Source of the DNA: Arthrobacter sp. U41
GTDB taxonomy: Bacteria; Actinomycetota; Actinomycetes; Actinomycetales; Micrococcaceae
Reading direction: 5' to 3'
NCBI RefSeq assembly: GCF_001750145.1
Contig: NZ_CP015732.1
Coordinates: forward strand, 3,968,001-4,032,000
Length of the DNA: 64,000 bases
Under the pieces are notes generated by a model. The model did not search any database. It saw only the letters and a list, made by a program, of their open reading frames with translations, and was not told the origin of the DNA. The position numbers and the translations under genes are program-made. Below, piece by piece: positions 43,718 to 53,483 of this stretch. Every line of letters begins with the position of its first letter. The first letter of the stretch is position 1.

Positions 43718-46700
43718 CTAGACCTGCGCGCCGAGGCGCTGGCTGATGACGGTGGAGACGCCGTCGCCGCGCATCGTGACACCGTACAGGGCGTCGGCAA
43801 CTTCCATGGTGCGTTTCTGGTGCGTGATGATGATGAGCTGGCTGGATTCGCGCAGCTCCTCGAAGATCGTGATGAGCCGGCCCAGGTTGGTGTCGTCCAG
43901 GGCCGCCTCCACCTCGTCCATCACGTAGAACGGTGACGGCCGGGCTTTGAAGATCGCGACGAGCAGGGCCACCGCGGTGAGCGAACGTTCACCGCCCGAA
44001 AGCAACGAGAGCCGCTTGATCTTCTTGCCGGCCGGCCGCGCCTCGACCTCAATGCCGCTGGTCAGCATGTCCGACGGGTCGGTGAGGACCAGCCTGCCCT
44101 CGCCGCCGGGAAACAGCCGCGCGAATATCCGGACGAACTGCGCCGAGGTGTCCTCGAACGCCTCGGCAAAGACCTTCTGGACCCGCTCGTCGACTTCCTT
44201 GATGATGTCCAACAGGTCCTTGCGGCTGGATTTCAGGTCCTCAAGCTGGGTGCTGAGGAACTGGTGGCGTTCCTCGAGGGCGGCGAATTCCTCCAGCGCC
44301 AGGGGGTTGACCCGGCCCAGGGCCGACAGGTCCCGCTCGGCCCGTTTGAGCCGCTTCTCCTGCTCCTCGCGGACGAAGGGCTTGCCGGTCACGAGCTCGT
44401 GTCCGTCCTCGTCGACCGGGGCGCGCAGGGCGGCCCACTTGTCCGCCGATTCCGCGGCGGCCACGGGCACGGGCTGGTCCGGGCCGAAATCGGCCACCAG
44501 CTGGTCGGCGGTCAGTCCCAGCTCCTCGACGCTTCTGAGCTCCAGGGTTTCAATCCGGAGGCGCTGCTGGGTGCGGGCCAGTTCGTCGCGGTGGACGGAG
44601 TCGGTCAGTTCGGCCAGTTCGCGGGCGAGGGCATCGTTGCTGCTGCGCACCGCGGAGAGCTCGCCGTCCAACTGCTCCCTGCGTTCCTCGGCGCTGTCCC
44701 GCTCCAGCGCGGCGAGTTCCACGGAGACATCGATGAAGCCGATCACCTGCCCGACGGCGGCGGACACCGCGGCAGCGCGTTTGGCCTGGAGCCGGCGTCG
44801 GCGTGCCCGCTCAGCGGCTTCCTCCCGGGCGCGCCGTTCGGTGGCGGCGGCGCGTTCGAGCGACGACGCCCGGTTCCGGATGGCCGTGAGCTGTTCCTCG
44901 GCGCTGCGCAGGGCGAGACGGGCCTCCATCTCGGCGCTGCGGGCCAGGGAAGCGGCCAGGGCCAGGGCGTCACGGTGTTCCGGGGAGGGTTCTTCCTCCG
45001 CCGGTGCTTCCTGCGCGGCGGCGAGCCGTGCCGCCACGGCTTCCAGCGCCGCTTGTTCGCTGACGATGTTGGCCTCTGCCTTGGCGAGGGTGGCCCCGAG
45101 CCGCCCGCTTTCGCCGACGGCGCTGCGCAGCACGGAATTCAGGTGGCCCAGGCGTTCGGCGACGGCCGCCAGCCGGGCATCCGAATCGTGGAGTTTCTCA
45201 AGGGCCGCATCGGCACGGTCCTGCGCCACGGCCCGCCTGGCCTGTGCGGACGCGAGGGCGAAACGCTGGCGTTCCAGGTCCGCGGTCACCGAGGCAAGCC
45301 GTGAGGAGGCGTCCTCGACGGCGGCCTGTACTTCGATCAGCGAAGGAGCCTTCGCGGAGCCTCCGCTGACCGTCAGGGCGGTCAGGACGTCCCCGGCCCG
45401 GGTCACGGCGGTCAGTTCCGGGCGGCCGGCCAGCAGCTGCGCCGCACCTTCCAGGCCCTCGACGACGGCGATGCCCGCCATCAGCCCGGGCAGCGGCAGC
45501 CCGGAGGCGGCATCCTCCGAACCGGATGCCGTGACCAGTTCGGAGGCCCACCGGGCGCCCGCGGGCAGCTGCCCGTCGAAGGTGCGCCGGCCCGCGGTTG
45601 CGCCCGCCAGCAGCAAGGCGGCCCGGCCGGCGTCGTCGTCCTTCAGGCGCTGCACGGCAGTGGCCGCAACCTTGCTGTCCTGCACCACGATGGCGTCGGA
45701 CGAGGCGCCCAGAGCCGCCGCGATGGCGGCCTCGAAGCCTGGTTCCACCGTGATCATGGACGCCAGGGAGCCAAGCACACCGGCAATTCCCGAGCGGAGG
45801 ATGTGGCCCGAACCGTCCTTGCGGTTCAGCCCGAGCTGGAGGGCGTCGCGGCGGGCGAGGAGGGCGCCGCGTTCGCGTTCGCCCTCGCGTTCCGCCGCCT
45901 TCAGCGCGTCGATCTCGGCGTCGATGGCGTCGAGATCCGCGCCGGCTTCCTCGTAGTCGGCGTCGAGGGTCTCCTCGCCGTCCTCCACTCCGGCGGCCTG
46001 GGTTTCGAGGGCGGTGAACTCGCTGTGGGCCTGCCGGCGGCGTTCCTCCCCGGCCTTGAGGGATTCACGGAGCCGGCCGAGTTCCGCCTGCGCGGACTCG
46101 ACCCGGGAGCGTGCGGCGCCCACCTGTCCGGCAAGCTTGGCCAGGCCCTCGCGGCGGTCCGCGGCGGCGCGGAGCAGGGACGCGAGCCGCTTGTCCTCGG
46201 CGGCGGCGGCTTCTTCAGCGTCCTGTTTGGCGGCAGTGGCGTTGGCCAGACCGCTGCGGCGGTCCACGATCTGGCGCTCCAGCCCGGCTTGTTCCTCCCG
46301 GACGCGGGCGGCCTGCCGGTCGAGCTGCTCCGGGTCGCGGCCGGAATCAGGGACGTTGTCGGAGGACCCGAGCAGCCGGCGCCGCTCCTCGGCGAGCAAG
46401 CCCAGCGAGCGCAGCCGTTCCCGCCCGGCGGAGAGCCGGTACCAGCTGTCGCGCGCGGCATTGAGCTTGGGCGTGGCTTCCGCGGCAAGCTGCTCGAGGC
46501 CTGCCTGGCGCTGCCTGCCGAGCTCGAGTTCCTGCCCGACGACGCCGCGGCGGGCCTTGAGCGCGCTCTCATCGGCGACGTCCTGGGCGAGGGCCTGCTG
46601 AAGCTGGACCAGGTCGTCCGCGAGGAGGCGGGAGCGCGCATCGCGGACCTCGAACTGGACGGTCTGGGCCCGGCGTGCGACTTCGGCCTGTTTGCCCAGC

Positions 46701-47311
46701 GGTGTGAGCTGCCGGCGGATTTCGCCGGTGAGGTCGCTGAGCCGGGAGAGGTTGGCCTGCATGGCTTCGAGCTTGCGGACCGTTTTTTCCTTGCGGCGCC
46801 GGTGCTTGAGGATACCGGCGGCTTCTTCGATGAAACCGCGCCGGTCCTCCGGGGTGGCGTGGAGGACCTTGTCCAGCTGCCCCTGTCCCACGATCACGTG
46901 CATCTCCCGGCCCAGGCCGGAGTCGGAGAGCAGTTCCTGGATGTCCAGGAGCCGGCAGCCCGCGCCGTTTATGGCGTACTCCGAGCCGCCGGTGCGGAAC
47001 AGCGTGCGGGAAATGGTGACTTCGCTGTATTCAATCGGCAGGGCGCCGTCGCTGTTGTCAATGGTGAGTGAGACGTGGGCCCGGCCCAGCGGCGGACGCC
47101 CGGACGTGCCCGCGAAGATCACGTCCTCCATCTTCCCGCCGCGGAGGGTCTTGGCGCCCTGTTCGCCCATCACCCACGCCAGGGCGTCCACCACGTTGGA
47201 CTTGCCCGAGCCGTTGGGGCCGACCACGGCGGTGACGCCTGGTTCAAATTCGAAGGTCGTCGCCGAAGCGAAGGACTTGAATCCCCGGACGGTCAGGCTC
47301 TTGAGGTGCAA
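43718..47311 (-). CDS. smc: Chromosome segregation protein SMC
   Basis: A 1197-residue condensin ATPase. N-terminal Walker A is VVGPNGSGKSNVVDALAWVMGEQGAKTLRGG. Coiled coils at about 165-500 and 650-1020 flank a hinge (SGIAGVLGSLASMITVEPGFEAAIAAALG ... near residues 505-640). The C-terminal signature LSLLSGGERSLTAVALLVAIF and Walker B FYVMDEVEAALDDTNL complete the head. The length is typical. It lies downstream of mutM/rnc in the standard order, though a surface-protein locus (47.7-55.5 kb) is inserted between. Confidence 0.97.
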   Translation of the reverse strand: MHLKSLTVRGFKSFASATTFEFEPGVTAVVGPNGSGKSNVVDALAWVMGEQGAKTLRGGKMEDVIFAGTSGRPPLGRAHVSLTIDNSDGALPIEYSEVTISRTLFRTGGSEYAINGAGCRLLDIQELLSDSGLGREMHVIVGQGQLDKVLHATPEDRRGFIEEAAGILKHRRRKEKTVRKLEAMQANLSRLSDLTGEIRRQLTPLGKQAEVARRAQTVQFEVRDARSRLLADDLVQLQQALAQDVADESALKARRGVVGQELELGRQRQAGLEQLAAEATPKLNAARDSWYRLSAGRERLRSLGLLAEERRRLLGSSDNVPDSGRDPEQLDRQAARVREEQAGLERQIVDRRSGLANATAAKQDAEEAAAAEDKRLASLLRAAADRREGLAKLAGQVGAARSRVESAQAELGRLRESLKAGEERRRQAHSEFTALETQAAGVEDGEETLDADYEEAGADLDAIDAEIDALKAAEREGERERGALLARRDALQLGLNRKDGSGHILRSGIAGVLGSLASMITVEPGFEAAIAAALGASSDAIVVQDSKVAATAVQRLKDDDAGRAALLLAGATAGRRTFDGQLPAGARWASELVTASGSEDAASGLPLPGLMAGIAVVEGLEGAAQLLAGRPELTAVTRAGDVLTALTVSGGSAKAPSLIEVQAAVEDASSRLASVTADLERQRFALASAQARRAVAQDRADAALEKLHDSDARLAAVAERLGHLNSVLRSAVGESGRLGATLAKAEANIVSEQAALEAVAARLAAAQEAPAEEEPSPEHRDALALAASLARSAEMEARLALRSAEEQLTAIRNRASSLERAAATERRAREEAAERARRRRLQAKRAAAVSAAVGQVIGFIDVSVELAALERDSAEERREQLDGELSAVRSSNDALARELAELTDSVHRDELARTQQRLRIETLELRSVEELGLTADQLVADFGPDQPVPVAAAESADKWAALRAPVDEDGHELVTGKPFVREEQEKRLKRAERDLSALGRVNPLALEEFAALEERHQFLSTQLEDLKSSRKDLLDIIKEVDERVQKVFAEAFEDTSAQFVRIFARLFPGGEGRLVLTDPSDMLTSGIEVEARPAGKKIKRLSLLSGGERSLTAVALLVAIFKARPSPFYVMDEVEAALDDTNLGRLITIFEELRESSQLIIITHQKRTMEVADALYGVTMRGDGVSTVISQRLGAQV

Positions 47312-47673
47312 GGTACTTCGGATCTCCTGGCTGGCGGAAACGGCTGTTCCTGTCCTAAATCTACCGCCATCGCGCCAAAATCAGCGGATTTAGGCTTTTC
47401 CCAAGGAAATCCTTTGCTGCCTTTCTGCAGGCAACCATAAGATCGCGGCTAAGAGAGTTGCCTGACGCTGCTCGGGCCGGCGGTCTCACACCGTCCCGAC
47501 TTGGCAGAGCGCAGTTGTTGCTGTGTTCCACCACTGGCGCAGGGGACGCCTGAGGGCAGCTCCGGCATTGGGACAACTGAATACGTGGTTGGCTGCGCCG
47601 GGGGGTGGCGGCACGGGGCGGGGCACGATGCACCGGTCCGATACCGCGACAGCGCACTCACTCAGGAGTTCTT
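47312..47673. other. Non-coding region between smc and the DUF4082 gene
   Basis: There is no supportable gene. An 8-bp perfect inverted repeat (CAGGCAAC at 47428-47435 and GTTGCCTG at 47457-47464) is the only clear structure. Divergent promoters for smc and the DUF4082 gene should lie here. CAGGAG (47663-47668) is the SD for the latter. Confidence 0.5.
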
Positions 47674-50600
47674 ATGTCCGTTTCCTCAGCCACCCGCTCA
47701 CTGACGGCGCTCAAACGAGCCGTCATTCCCCTGGCCGTCGCTTTGGTTGCTGCGCTGCTGCCGGTTGCTGCGCCGGCGGGGCTCCTGCCGATGGCCAGCG
47801 CTGCGGATCCCTGCTCGCCGCTGCTTAACGCTGTGGCGTGTGAAAATTCCAAACCTGGGAGTGCGCCCTCGGAATGGGACATTACCGGCGCAGGCGATTC
47901 AGACATTCAAGGCTTCTCAACCGAAATCAGTGTCAATGCCGGCCAGCCAGTCAAATTCAAGGTGGACACCGACGCCGCCAGCTACACGATCGGCATCTAC
48001 CGCACGGGCTGGTATCAGGGACTTGGCGCCCGCAAAATCGCCGATGTCACTCCGGCAGCCTTCCGGCAGAATCAACCCCAGTGCCTTAGCGACGTCACCA
48101 CGGAACTCTACGACTGCGGAACGTGGGCCGTGTCCGCGACCTGGCAGGTTCCCGCGACGGCCGTCTCCGGTGTCTATATTGCCCTGCTGACGCGGCCGGA
48201 CAACGGCAGCCGGAGCCACATCACCTTCGTGGTCCGCTCCGACGGCAGCCGTTCCGACGTCGTGTTCCAGACGTCCGATACCTCGTGGCAGGCCTACAAC
48301 AGCTACGGCGGCTCGGACTTCTACGAGGGCGCACAGAATGGCCGTGCCTACAAAATCAGCTACAACCGTCCGGTGAATACGCGCGGCGCCGTGGACGGCC
48401 GAGACTTCTACTTCAGCAACGAGTACCCCCTGGTCCGCTTCCTGGAGAAAAACGGCTACGACGTCAGCTACATCAGCGGGGTGGACACCGACCGGAACGG
48501 TGCCCAGCTCCTCAACCACAAAGTATTCCTCTCCGTGGGCCATGACGAATACTGGTCCGGCGCCCAGCGGGCCAATGTCGAGGCCGCCCGCGATGCCGGC
48601 GTGAACCTGCAGTTCCTCTCCGGCAATGAAGTGTACTGGCGGACACGGATGGAGCCGTCGCCGGTCGACGGTGCGGCCGGCCGCACCATCACCTCCTACA
48701 AGGAGACCTGGGCCAACGGCAAGATCGACCCCAGCACGCAGTGGACCGGCACCTGGCGCGATCCCCGCTACGCCTCCCAGGCAAACGGCGGCGGTCTCCC
48801 CGAAAATGGCCTGACCGGAACGATGTACATGTCCAACTTCACGGATCTGCCCATCACCGTCAGCGCCGCCGAAGGAAAATCCCGGCTCTGGCGCAACACC
48901 TCCCTGGCGACTCTCGCGGCCGGCAGCTCCGCGGAGCTGGCGCCGCACACCGTGGGCTACGAATCCAACGAGGACCTGGACAACGGGTTCCGGCCCGCTG
49001 GGCTGATCCGCCTGTCCACCACCACGGGGACGACACCGCAGTATCTGCAGGATTTCGGCAACACGGTGAAGCCGGGCACCACCACGCACAACACGACCTT
49101 GTACCGCGCCCCCAGCCGGGCGCTGGTCTTCTCCGCAGGCACCGTCCAGTGGACGTGGGGGCTGGACCAGGAGCACGACGGCGACGGCGCGGCGCCCGAT
49201 CCGCGGATGCAGCAGGCGCAGATCAACCTGCTGGCAGACATGGGTGCCCAGCCCGCCACCCGTGACGCGGCGCTCTCCGCGGCGACAGCCAGCAGCGACA
49301 CGACGGGCCCGACCGTGGCGGTATCCTCCCCCGCCGAAGGAACCACCATCCCGCACGGCACCAGCGTCACGGTCTCCGGAACGGCCAGCGACACCGGCGG
49401 CATCGTGGCAGGCGTCGAAATCTCCACCGACGGCGGAAGCAGCTGGCATCCTGCCCAGGGCAAGCAAAGCTGGACCTACACCTATATCCAGAAGGGCCTC
49501 GCCACCGCCAGCATCCAGGTGCGCGCGGTGGACGACAGCGCCAACATCGGCGCACCGTTCACCCGTCAGCTGCAGCTGACCGGACCGTACTCGGTCTTCG
49601 GTCAACAGGTCCCCGATGTACCGGATTCCCAGGACGGCGGAGCCTACGAGCTGGGCCTGAACTTTGTGCCCAGCGTGGACGGCTTCATCACCGGGGCGCG
49701 CTTCTACAAAAGCGCCGCCAATACCGGAACCCACACCGGTTCGCTCTGGAGTTCCGCAGGCCAGCGGCTTGCCACGGCCACGTTCACGGCGGAGACGGCA
49801 TCCGGCTGGCAGGAAGTACTGTTCAGCCAGCCGGTTCCGGTCGCCGCCGGGCAGAAGTACGTTGTCTCGTACACCGCCCCGAACGGCCGCTATGCGAGCA
49901 AGGACTTCCAATGGGCCAGCTTCGGTCTGACCGACCCGCCGTTGACGGTGGCTGGCGGCTTCGGGAGCGCCCCGGCCGGTGTGTACGCCAGTCCGGGTGC
50001 ATTTCCGTCGACCAGTTACATCAACGGCAACTATTTCGTGGATGCCCTGTTCAGCACTGTGGACACCTCCGAGCTGACGGCTTCCGGACACTGGCCGCTG
50101 GACGGCTCATCGAGTGTCCCGCAGGCCACAACAGTCGGGGCGGTCTTCTCCAAGCCCGTCACAGATTCGAGCGTGCAGCTGAGGCTCTCGGCCAACGGGA
50201 CGGCAGTCGCGGGCACCACCGGCTATGACCCCGCGAGCCGGAAGGTCACCTTCACTCCTGCCGCGGACCTGGACCTGGGCACCGTTTACACTGTGGCGCT
50301 CAGTGCCACGGACGCGAGCGGCGGCTCGTTGACCAGCGGCGCAACGTGGTCTTTCACCACGGTGACCTCTCCGCCGGCACCGGGCAGCTGTCCCTGCAGC
50401 CTCTACGACGACTCTGTTGTCCCCGGGATCCAGGAGGCCCGGGACGGCGTGCCGCTGACTCTGGGCGTCCGGTTCTCCAGCATTGCTGCAGGGACCGTCA
50501 CCGGCGTCCGCTTCTATAAGTCAGCGGGCAACACCGGCACGCACACGGGGACGCTGTTCACCGCGTCCGGAGAGCAGCTTGCCACTGTCACCTTCGCAAA

Positions 50601-52431
50601 TGAAAGTACCTCCGGCTGGCAGACGGCGACCTTCAACCAGCCCATTGCCATGACGGCGAACACCGAATACATCATGGCCTACAAGAGCACCACCGGAGCC
50701 TACTCCGCGACCGTGAACGGCTTCGGACCCGGGCTGAGCGTCGGGAACCTTAGAACGCCGTCCGATGCCGGGGCGTACTCGTATACGAATGATTTCCCCA
50801 GTGCCCGCTCCGCAGCCAGTTACCTCGTTGACGTGGTGGTCCAGTATCCCGATCCGCCGTTCGTGGCCGGGGCGCAGACACCGCTGCCCGGCTCGTCGAG
50901 CGTCGCTCTGGATACCACGGTCTCCGCTGCCTTGTCCAAGCCTGCGTCGGGGTCGGGTCCGGCGCTGACCCTGACAGGTCCCGGCTCCGTCGAGGTTCCC
51001 GGTACGGTCAGTTACGAGGAGCCGACGGGCAGGGTCACCTTCACGCCGACGGCGCCCCTGAGCCCGGCGGCCAGCTACACGGCCACCTTGACCGCAACCT
51101 CGGCGACGGGACAGACGCTCAGCGGCGGGGACACCTGGACCTTCACGACCGTTCCTTCCCCGCGGACCGAGGGAGTCTGCCCGTGCTCGCTGTACCAGGA
51201 CACCGTGACTCCGGGCGCACCGGAATTCAACGACGGGGTACCCCTCACTCTGGGCGTCCGTTTCGCCAGCGATTCGCCCGGTCAGGTCACGGGCGTCCGC
51301 TTCTACAAGTCCGCGGGCAACACCGGAACACACACCGGAGCACTGTTCACCGCCTCCGGCCAGCAGCTGGCGGCCGTGACCTTCACCGGGGAATCCTCCG
51401 CCGGGTGGCAGACGGCCTCCTTCAGCCAGCCCGTGGACATCGCCGCGAACACGGAATACGTGGCCGCCTACCGCACTCCCACCGGGGTTTACTCTGCAAC
51501 ACCCGGCGGATTTGCCTCCGGGGTCACCAGCGGACCGCTGCGGACGGCCTCCGGAGCCGGCGCGTTCACGTACGGCGGCGACTTCCCCGGATCTTCCTCG
51601 AGCGCAAGCTACCTGGTAGACGTCGACTTTGTCGTGTCGGTTCCGCCGCTCAACGTGACAGCGCAGACGCCGGCGGCAGATTCCCTGGGCTTCCCGCTGA
51701 CCTCGAAACCGTCGGTGTCGTTGTCTGAGCCTCTCCAGACCGGCTTCACGTTCGAACTGTCAGCCGACGGTGCCGCCGTCGCCGGCACCTCCGCGCTGTC
51801 GGCGGACGCCAGGACGATCACGTTCTCGCCGGCAGAGCCGCTGCCGCCTGCCACCATGATCACCGCCAGCCTGAGCAATGCAGTCTCCGCCCAGGGCGCC
51901 GTGCTCGCGCCGCTCAGCTGGCAGTTCACAACATCCGATCCCGCCGGCGCCGAACAGTCACTCTTCGGCTCCCTGCTCCCGGCCGTCGCTGCCGCAACCG
52001 GGGACACTGCATCCATTGAGCTGGGTACCGCCTTCTCGGTGTCAGTGGCGGGCAGTGCCACGGGCGTCAGGTTCTATAAGGGCGCCGGTAACACCGGAAC
52101 GCATATCGGCTCGCTGTGGACTGCGGCCGGGGAGAGACTGGCCCAGGTGACGTTCACTGACGAGACAACCACCGGCTGGCAGTCGGCCGCGTTCTCTGCT
52201 CCCGTCGCGCTCGAGCCGGGGCAGGTCTACGTGGTGTCTTACCTGGCTCCCAACGGCAACTACTCCTCCACAGCGGCGTTCTTCGCCGAACCGTGGAGCA
52301 ACGGCGTCCTGACGGCGCCGGGCCCGCAGAACGGCCTGTACCAGTACGGGGCCGGCGGTTCCGTACCGGCCACCTCCTGGAACTCCACCAACTACTTCGT
52401 TGATATCGGCTTCGCACCTGCGTGGCCGTAG
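47674..52431 (+). CDS. Large secreted protein with N,N-dimethylformamidase-like domain and four DUF4082 repeats
   Basis: A 1585-residue protein. Signal peptide: basic start, AVIPLAVALVAALLPVAAPAG, cleavage near SAADP. The N-terminal about 480 residues resemble the large subunit-like domain of dimethylformamidase-type proteins (TGWYQGLGARKIADV, SVGHDEYWSGAQRANVEAARDAGVNLQFLSGNEVYWRTR). An Ig-like module follows. Then come four DUF4082 repeats beginning near 49589, 50395, 51180 and 51955 (each with GxRFYKSxxNTGTHTGSLW), separated by SbsA/Big_5-type Ig domains (TPLPGSSSVALDTTVSAALSKP). No LPXTG or lipid anchor is seen. Likely an extracellular carbohydrate-associated structural protein. Confidence 0.85.
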   Translation: MSVSSATRSLTALKRAVIPLAVALVAALLPVAAPAGLLPMASAADPCSPLLNAVACENSKPGSAPSEWDITGAGDSDIQGFSTEISVNAGQPVKFKVDTDAASYTIGIYRTGWYQGLGARKIADVTPAAFRQNQPQCLSDVTTELYDCGTWAVSATWQVPATAVSGVYIALLTRPDNGSRSHITFVVRSDGSRSDVVFQTSDTSWQAYNSYGGSDFYEGAQNGRAYKISYNRPVNTRGAVDGRDFYFSNEYPLVRFLEKNGYDVSYISGVDTDRNGAQLLNHKVFLSVGHDEYWSGAQRANVEAARDAGVNLQFLSGNEVYWRTRMEPSPVDGAAGRTITSYKETWANGKIDPSTQWTGTWRDPRYASQANGGGLPENGLTGTMYMSNFTDLPITVSAAEGKSRLWRNTSLATLAAGSSAELAPHTVGYESNEDLDNGFRPAGLIRLSTTTGTTPQYLQDFGNTVKPGTTTHNTTLYRAPSRALVFSAGTVQWTWGLDQEHDGDGAAPDPRMQQAQINLLADMGAQPATRDAALSAATASSDTTGPTVAVSSPAEGTTIPHGTSVTVSGTASDTGGIVAGVEISTDGGSSWHPAQGKQSWTYTYIQKGLATASIQVRAVDDSANIGAPFTRQLQLTGPYSVFGQQVPDVPDSQDGGAYELGLNFVPSVDGFITGARFYKSAANTGTHTGSLWSSAGQRLATATFTAETASGWQEVLFSQPVPVAAGQKYVVSYTAPNGRYASKDFQWASFGLTDPPLTVAGGFGSAPAGVYASPGAFPSTSYINGNYFVDALFSTVDTSELTASGHWPLDGSSSVPQATTVGAVFSKPVTDSSVQLRLSANGTAVAGTTGYDPASRKVTFTPAADLDLGTVYTVALSATDASGGSLTSGATWSFTTVTSPPAPGSCPCSLYDDSVVPGIQEARDGVPLTLGVRFSSIAAGTVTGVRFYKSAGNTGTHTGTLFTASGEQLATVTFANESTSGWQTATFNQPIAMTANTEYIMAYKSTTGAYSATVNGFGPGLSVGNLRTPSDAGAYSYTNDFPSARSAASYLVDVVVQYPDPPFVAGAQTPLPGSSSVALDTTVSAALSKPASGSGPALTLTGPGSVEVPGTVSYEEPTGRVTFTPTAPLSPAASYTATLTATSATGQTLSGGDTWTFTTVPSPRTEGVCPCSLYQDTVTPGAPEFNDGVPLTLGVRFASDSPGQVTGVRFYKSAGNTGTHTGALFTASGQQLAAVTFTGESSAGWQTASFSQPVDIAANTEYVAAYRTPTGVYSATPGGFASGVTSGPLRTASGAGAFTYGGDFPGSSSSASYLVDVDFVVSVPPLNVTAQTPAADSLGFPLTSKPSVSLSEPLQTGFTFELSADGAAVAGTSALSADARTITFSPAEPLPPATMITASLSNAVSAQGAVLAPLSWQFTTSDPAGAEQSLFGSLLPAVAAATGDTASIELGTAFSVSVAGSATGVRFYKGAGNTGTHIGSLWTAAGERLAQVTFTDETTTGWQSAAFSAPVALEPGQVYVVSYLAPNGNYSSTAAFFAEPWSNGVLTAPGPQNGLYQYGAGGSVPATSWNSTNYFVDIGFAPAWP

Positions 52432-52457
52432 GATGCGGCTGCCGGAAGTCCGGCCCG

Positions 52458-53483
52458 TCAGCGCACCACTGACGGCGACCAGGCGTGCTCGATGTAGAGG
52501 GAGGAACGGGCCGCGGGATCCGCCTTGATCTGCCAGATATCGCTGTCGCCGGAGCCACTGTCGCGGGCAAGCCCGTAAAGCAACGTCTGGTCGTCCAGCC
52601 ATTCGATCTGGTCATCCACGCTGCGCGTCTCGGACAGGACGGTTTCCCGGCCGGTGCCCAGATCCAGGAAGGCGACACGCCAGTGCGCGGCCAGGGATCC
52701 GCCGGTGTTCTTCTTGAACGCGATCCGGGTGCCGTCGGGAGAGAGCGACGGGCACTCCACGCCGTCGTGGATGGCGGTGAGGGTGCGTGCCGAAATGCTG
52801 CCCTGCACCAGCCAGACGCGGCCGGATGATGCCGCCGTCGCGTAGAACGTGTCGCTGTGGCCCGGAGCGAAAGTTACGCCCCAGATGTTGCGGTCCGCCG
52901 CGGTGACGCGGGTGCCATTGACCAGCAGGGCGAAGTCCTCCAGGTTCCCGGTTCCGCCGCCCTGCGGCGCCCTGATGGAAGTCTCCGTCGAGAAGCCCCC
53001 GCTGCCGTACGAGTGTCCGGAGACGAACACCGTTGTGGCCACCAGGGATCCGTCCGCGCTCATCCTCGTGCGGCTGGGAATGCCCGGTACTGCCCAACTC
53101 CCGGTCGGCTGCCAGTCCGGGTTCAGCAGGACGGCTTCGAAGTTGGTCACGAGACCGCGGTTGGTCTTGAGGCAGAGAATGCTTTCCACGGTGCCGTACA
53201 CCCGGTCGCAGGCCACCCCTGCCAACGTCCGCTCGCCGGCAGGCTCCGACAGCGGAACGGTGCCAATCATTCCGTAGCCCGCCCCCGGCGCCGTGTTGCG
53301 GAACAGGACAGAGTCCTTCTTCAGCACGGCGACGCCGGAGGCTACCCGGGCTGCCGATACCGCCGCCTGGCTTTCCTGAAAGCGCTGGAACGCCGCCGCA
53401 GCGTAGGCTCCGGCGGCGGCCATTATCAGTGCCGTGACGACCAGCAGAATCCCCCACCGCGGCGTGCTGCCTGCGGCGTTCAA
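52458..53483 (-). CDS. Membrane-anchored TolB-like beta-propeller protein
   Basis: A 341-residue protein. The real start is TTG 53483, overlapping the MFS stop (TTGA); the longer frame upstream is only the shadow of the MFS gene. One N-terminal transmembrane helix (WGILLVVTALIMAAAGAYAAAAF) is followed by an extracytoplasmic domain. Repeats such as SADGSLVATTVFVSG, CPSLSPDGTRIAFKKN and EWLDDQTLLYGLA are WD40/TolB-like propeller blades. Convergent with the DUF4082 gene. Probably acts with the MFS and secreted protein upstream. Confidence 0.75.
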   Translation of the reverse strand: MNAAGSTPRWGILLVVTALIMAAAGAYAAAAFQRFQESQAAVSAARVASGVAVLKKDSVLFRNTAPGAGYGMIGTVPLSEPAGERTLAGVACDRVYGTVESILCLKTNRGLVTNFEAVLLNPDWQPTGSWAVPGIPSRTRMSADGSLVATTVFVSGHSYGSGGFSTETSIRAPQGGGTGNLEDFALLVNGTRVTAADRNIWGVTFAPGHSDTFYATAASSGRVWLVQGSISARTLTAIHDGVECPSLSPDGTRIAFKKNTGGSLAAHWRVAFLDLGTGRETVLSETRSVDDQIEWLDDQTLLYGLARDSGSGDSDIWQIKADPAARSSLYIEHAWSPSVVR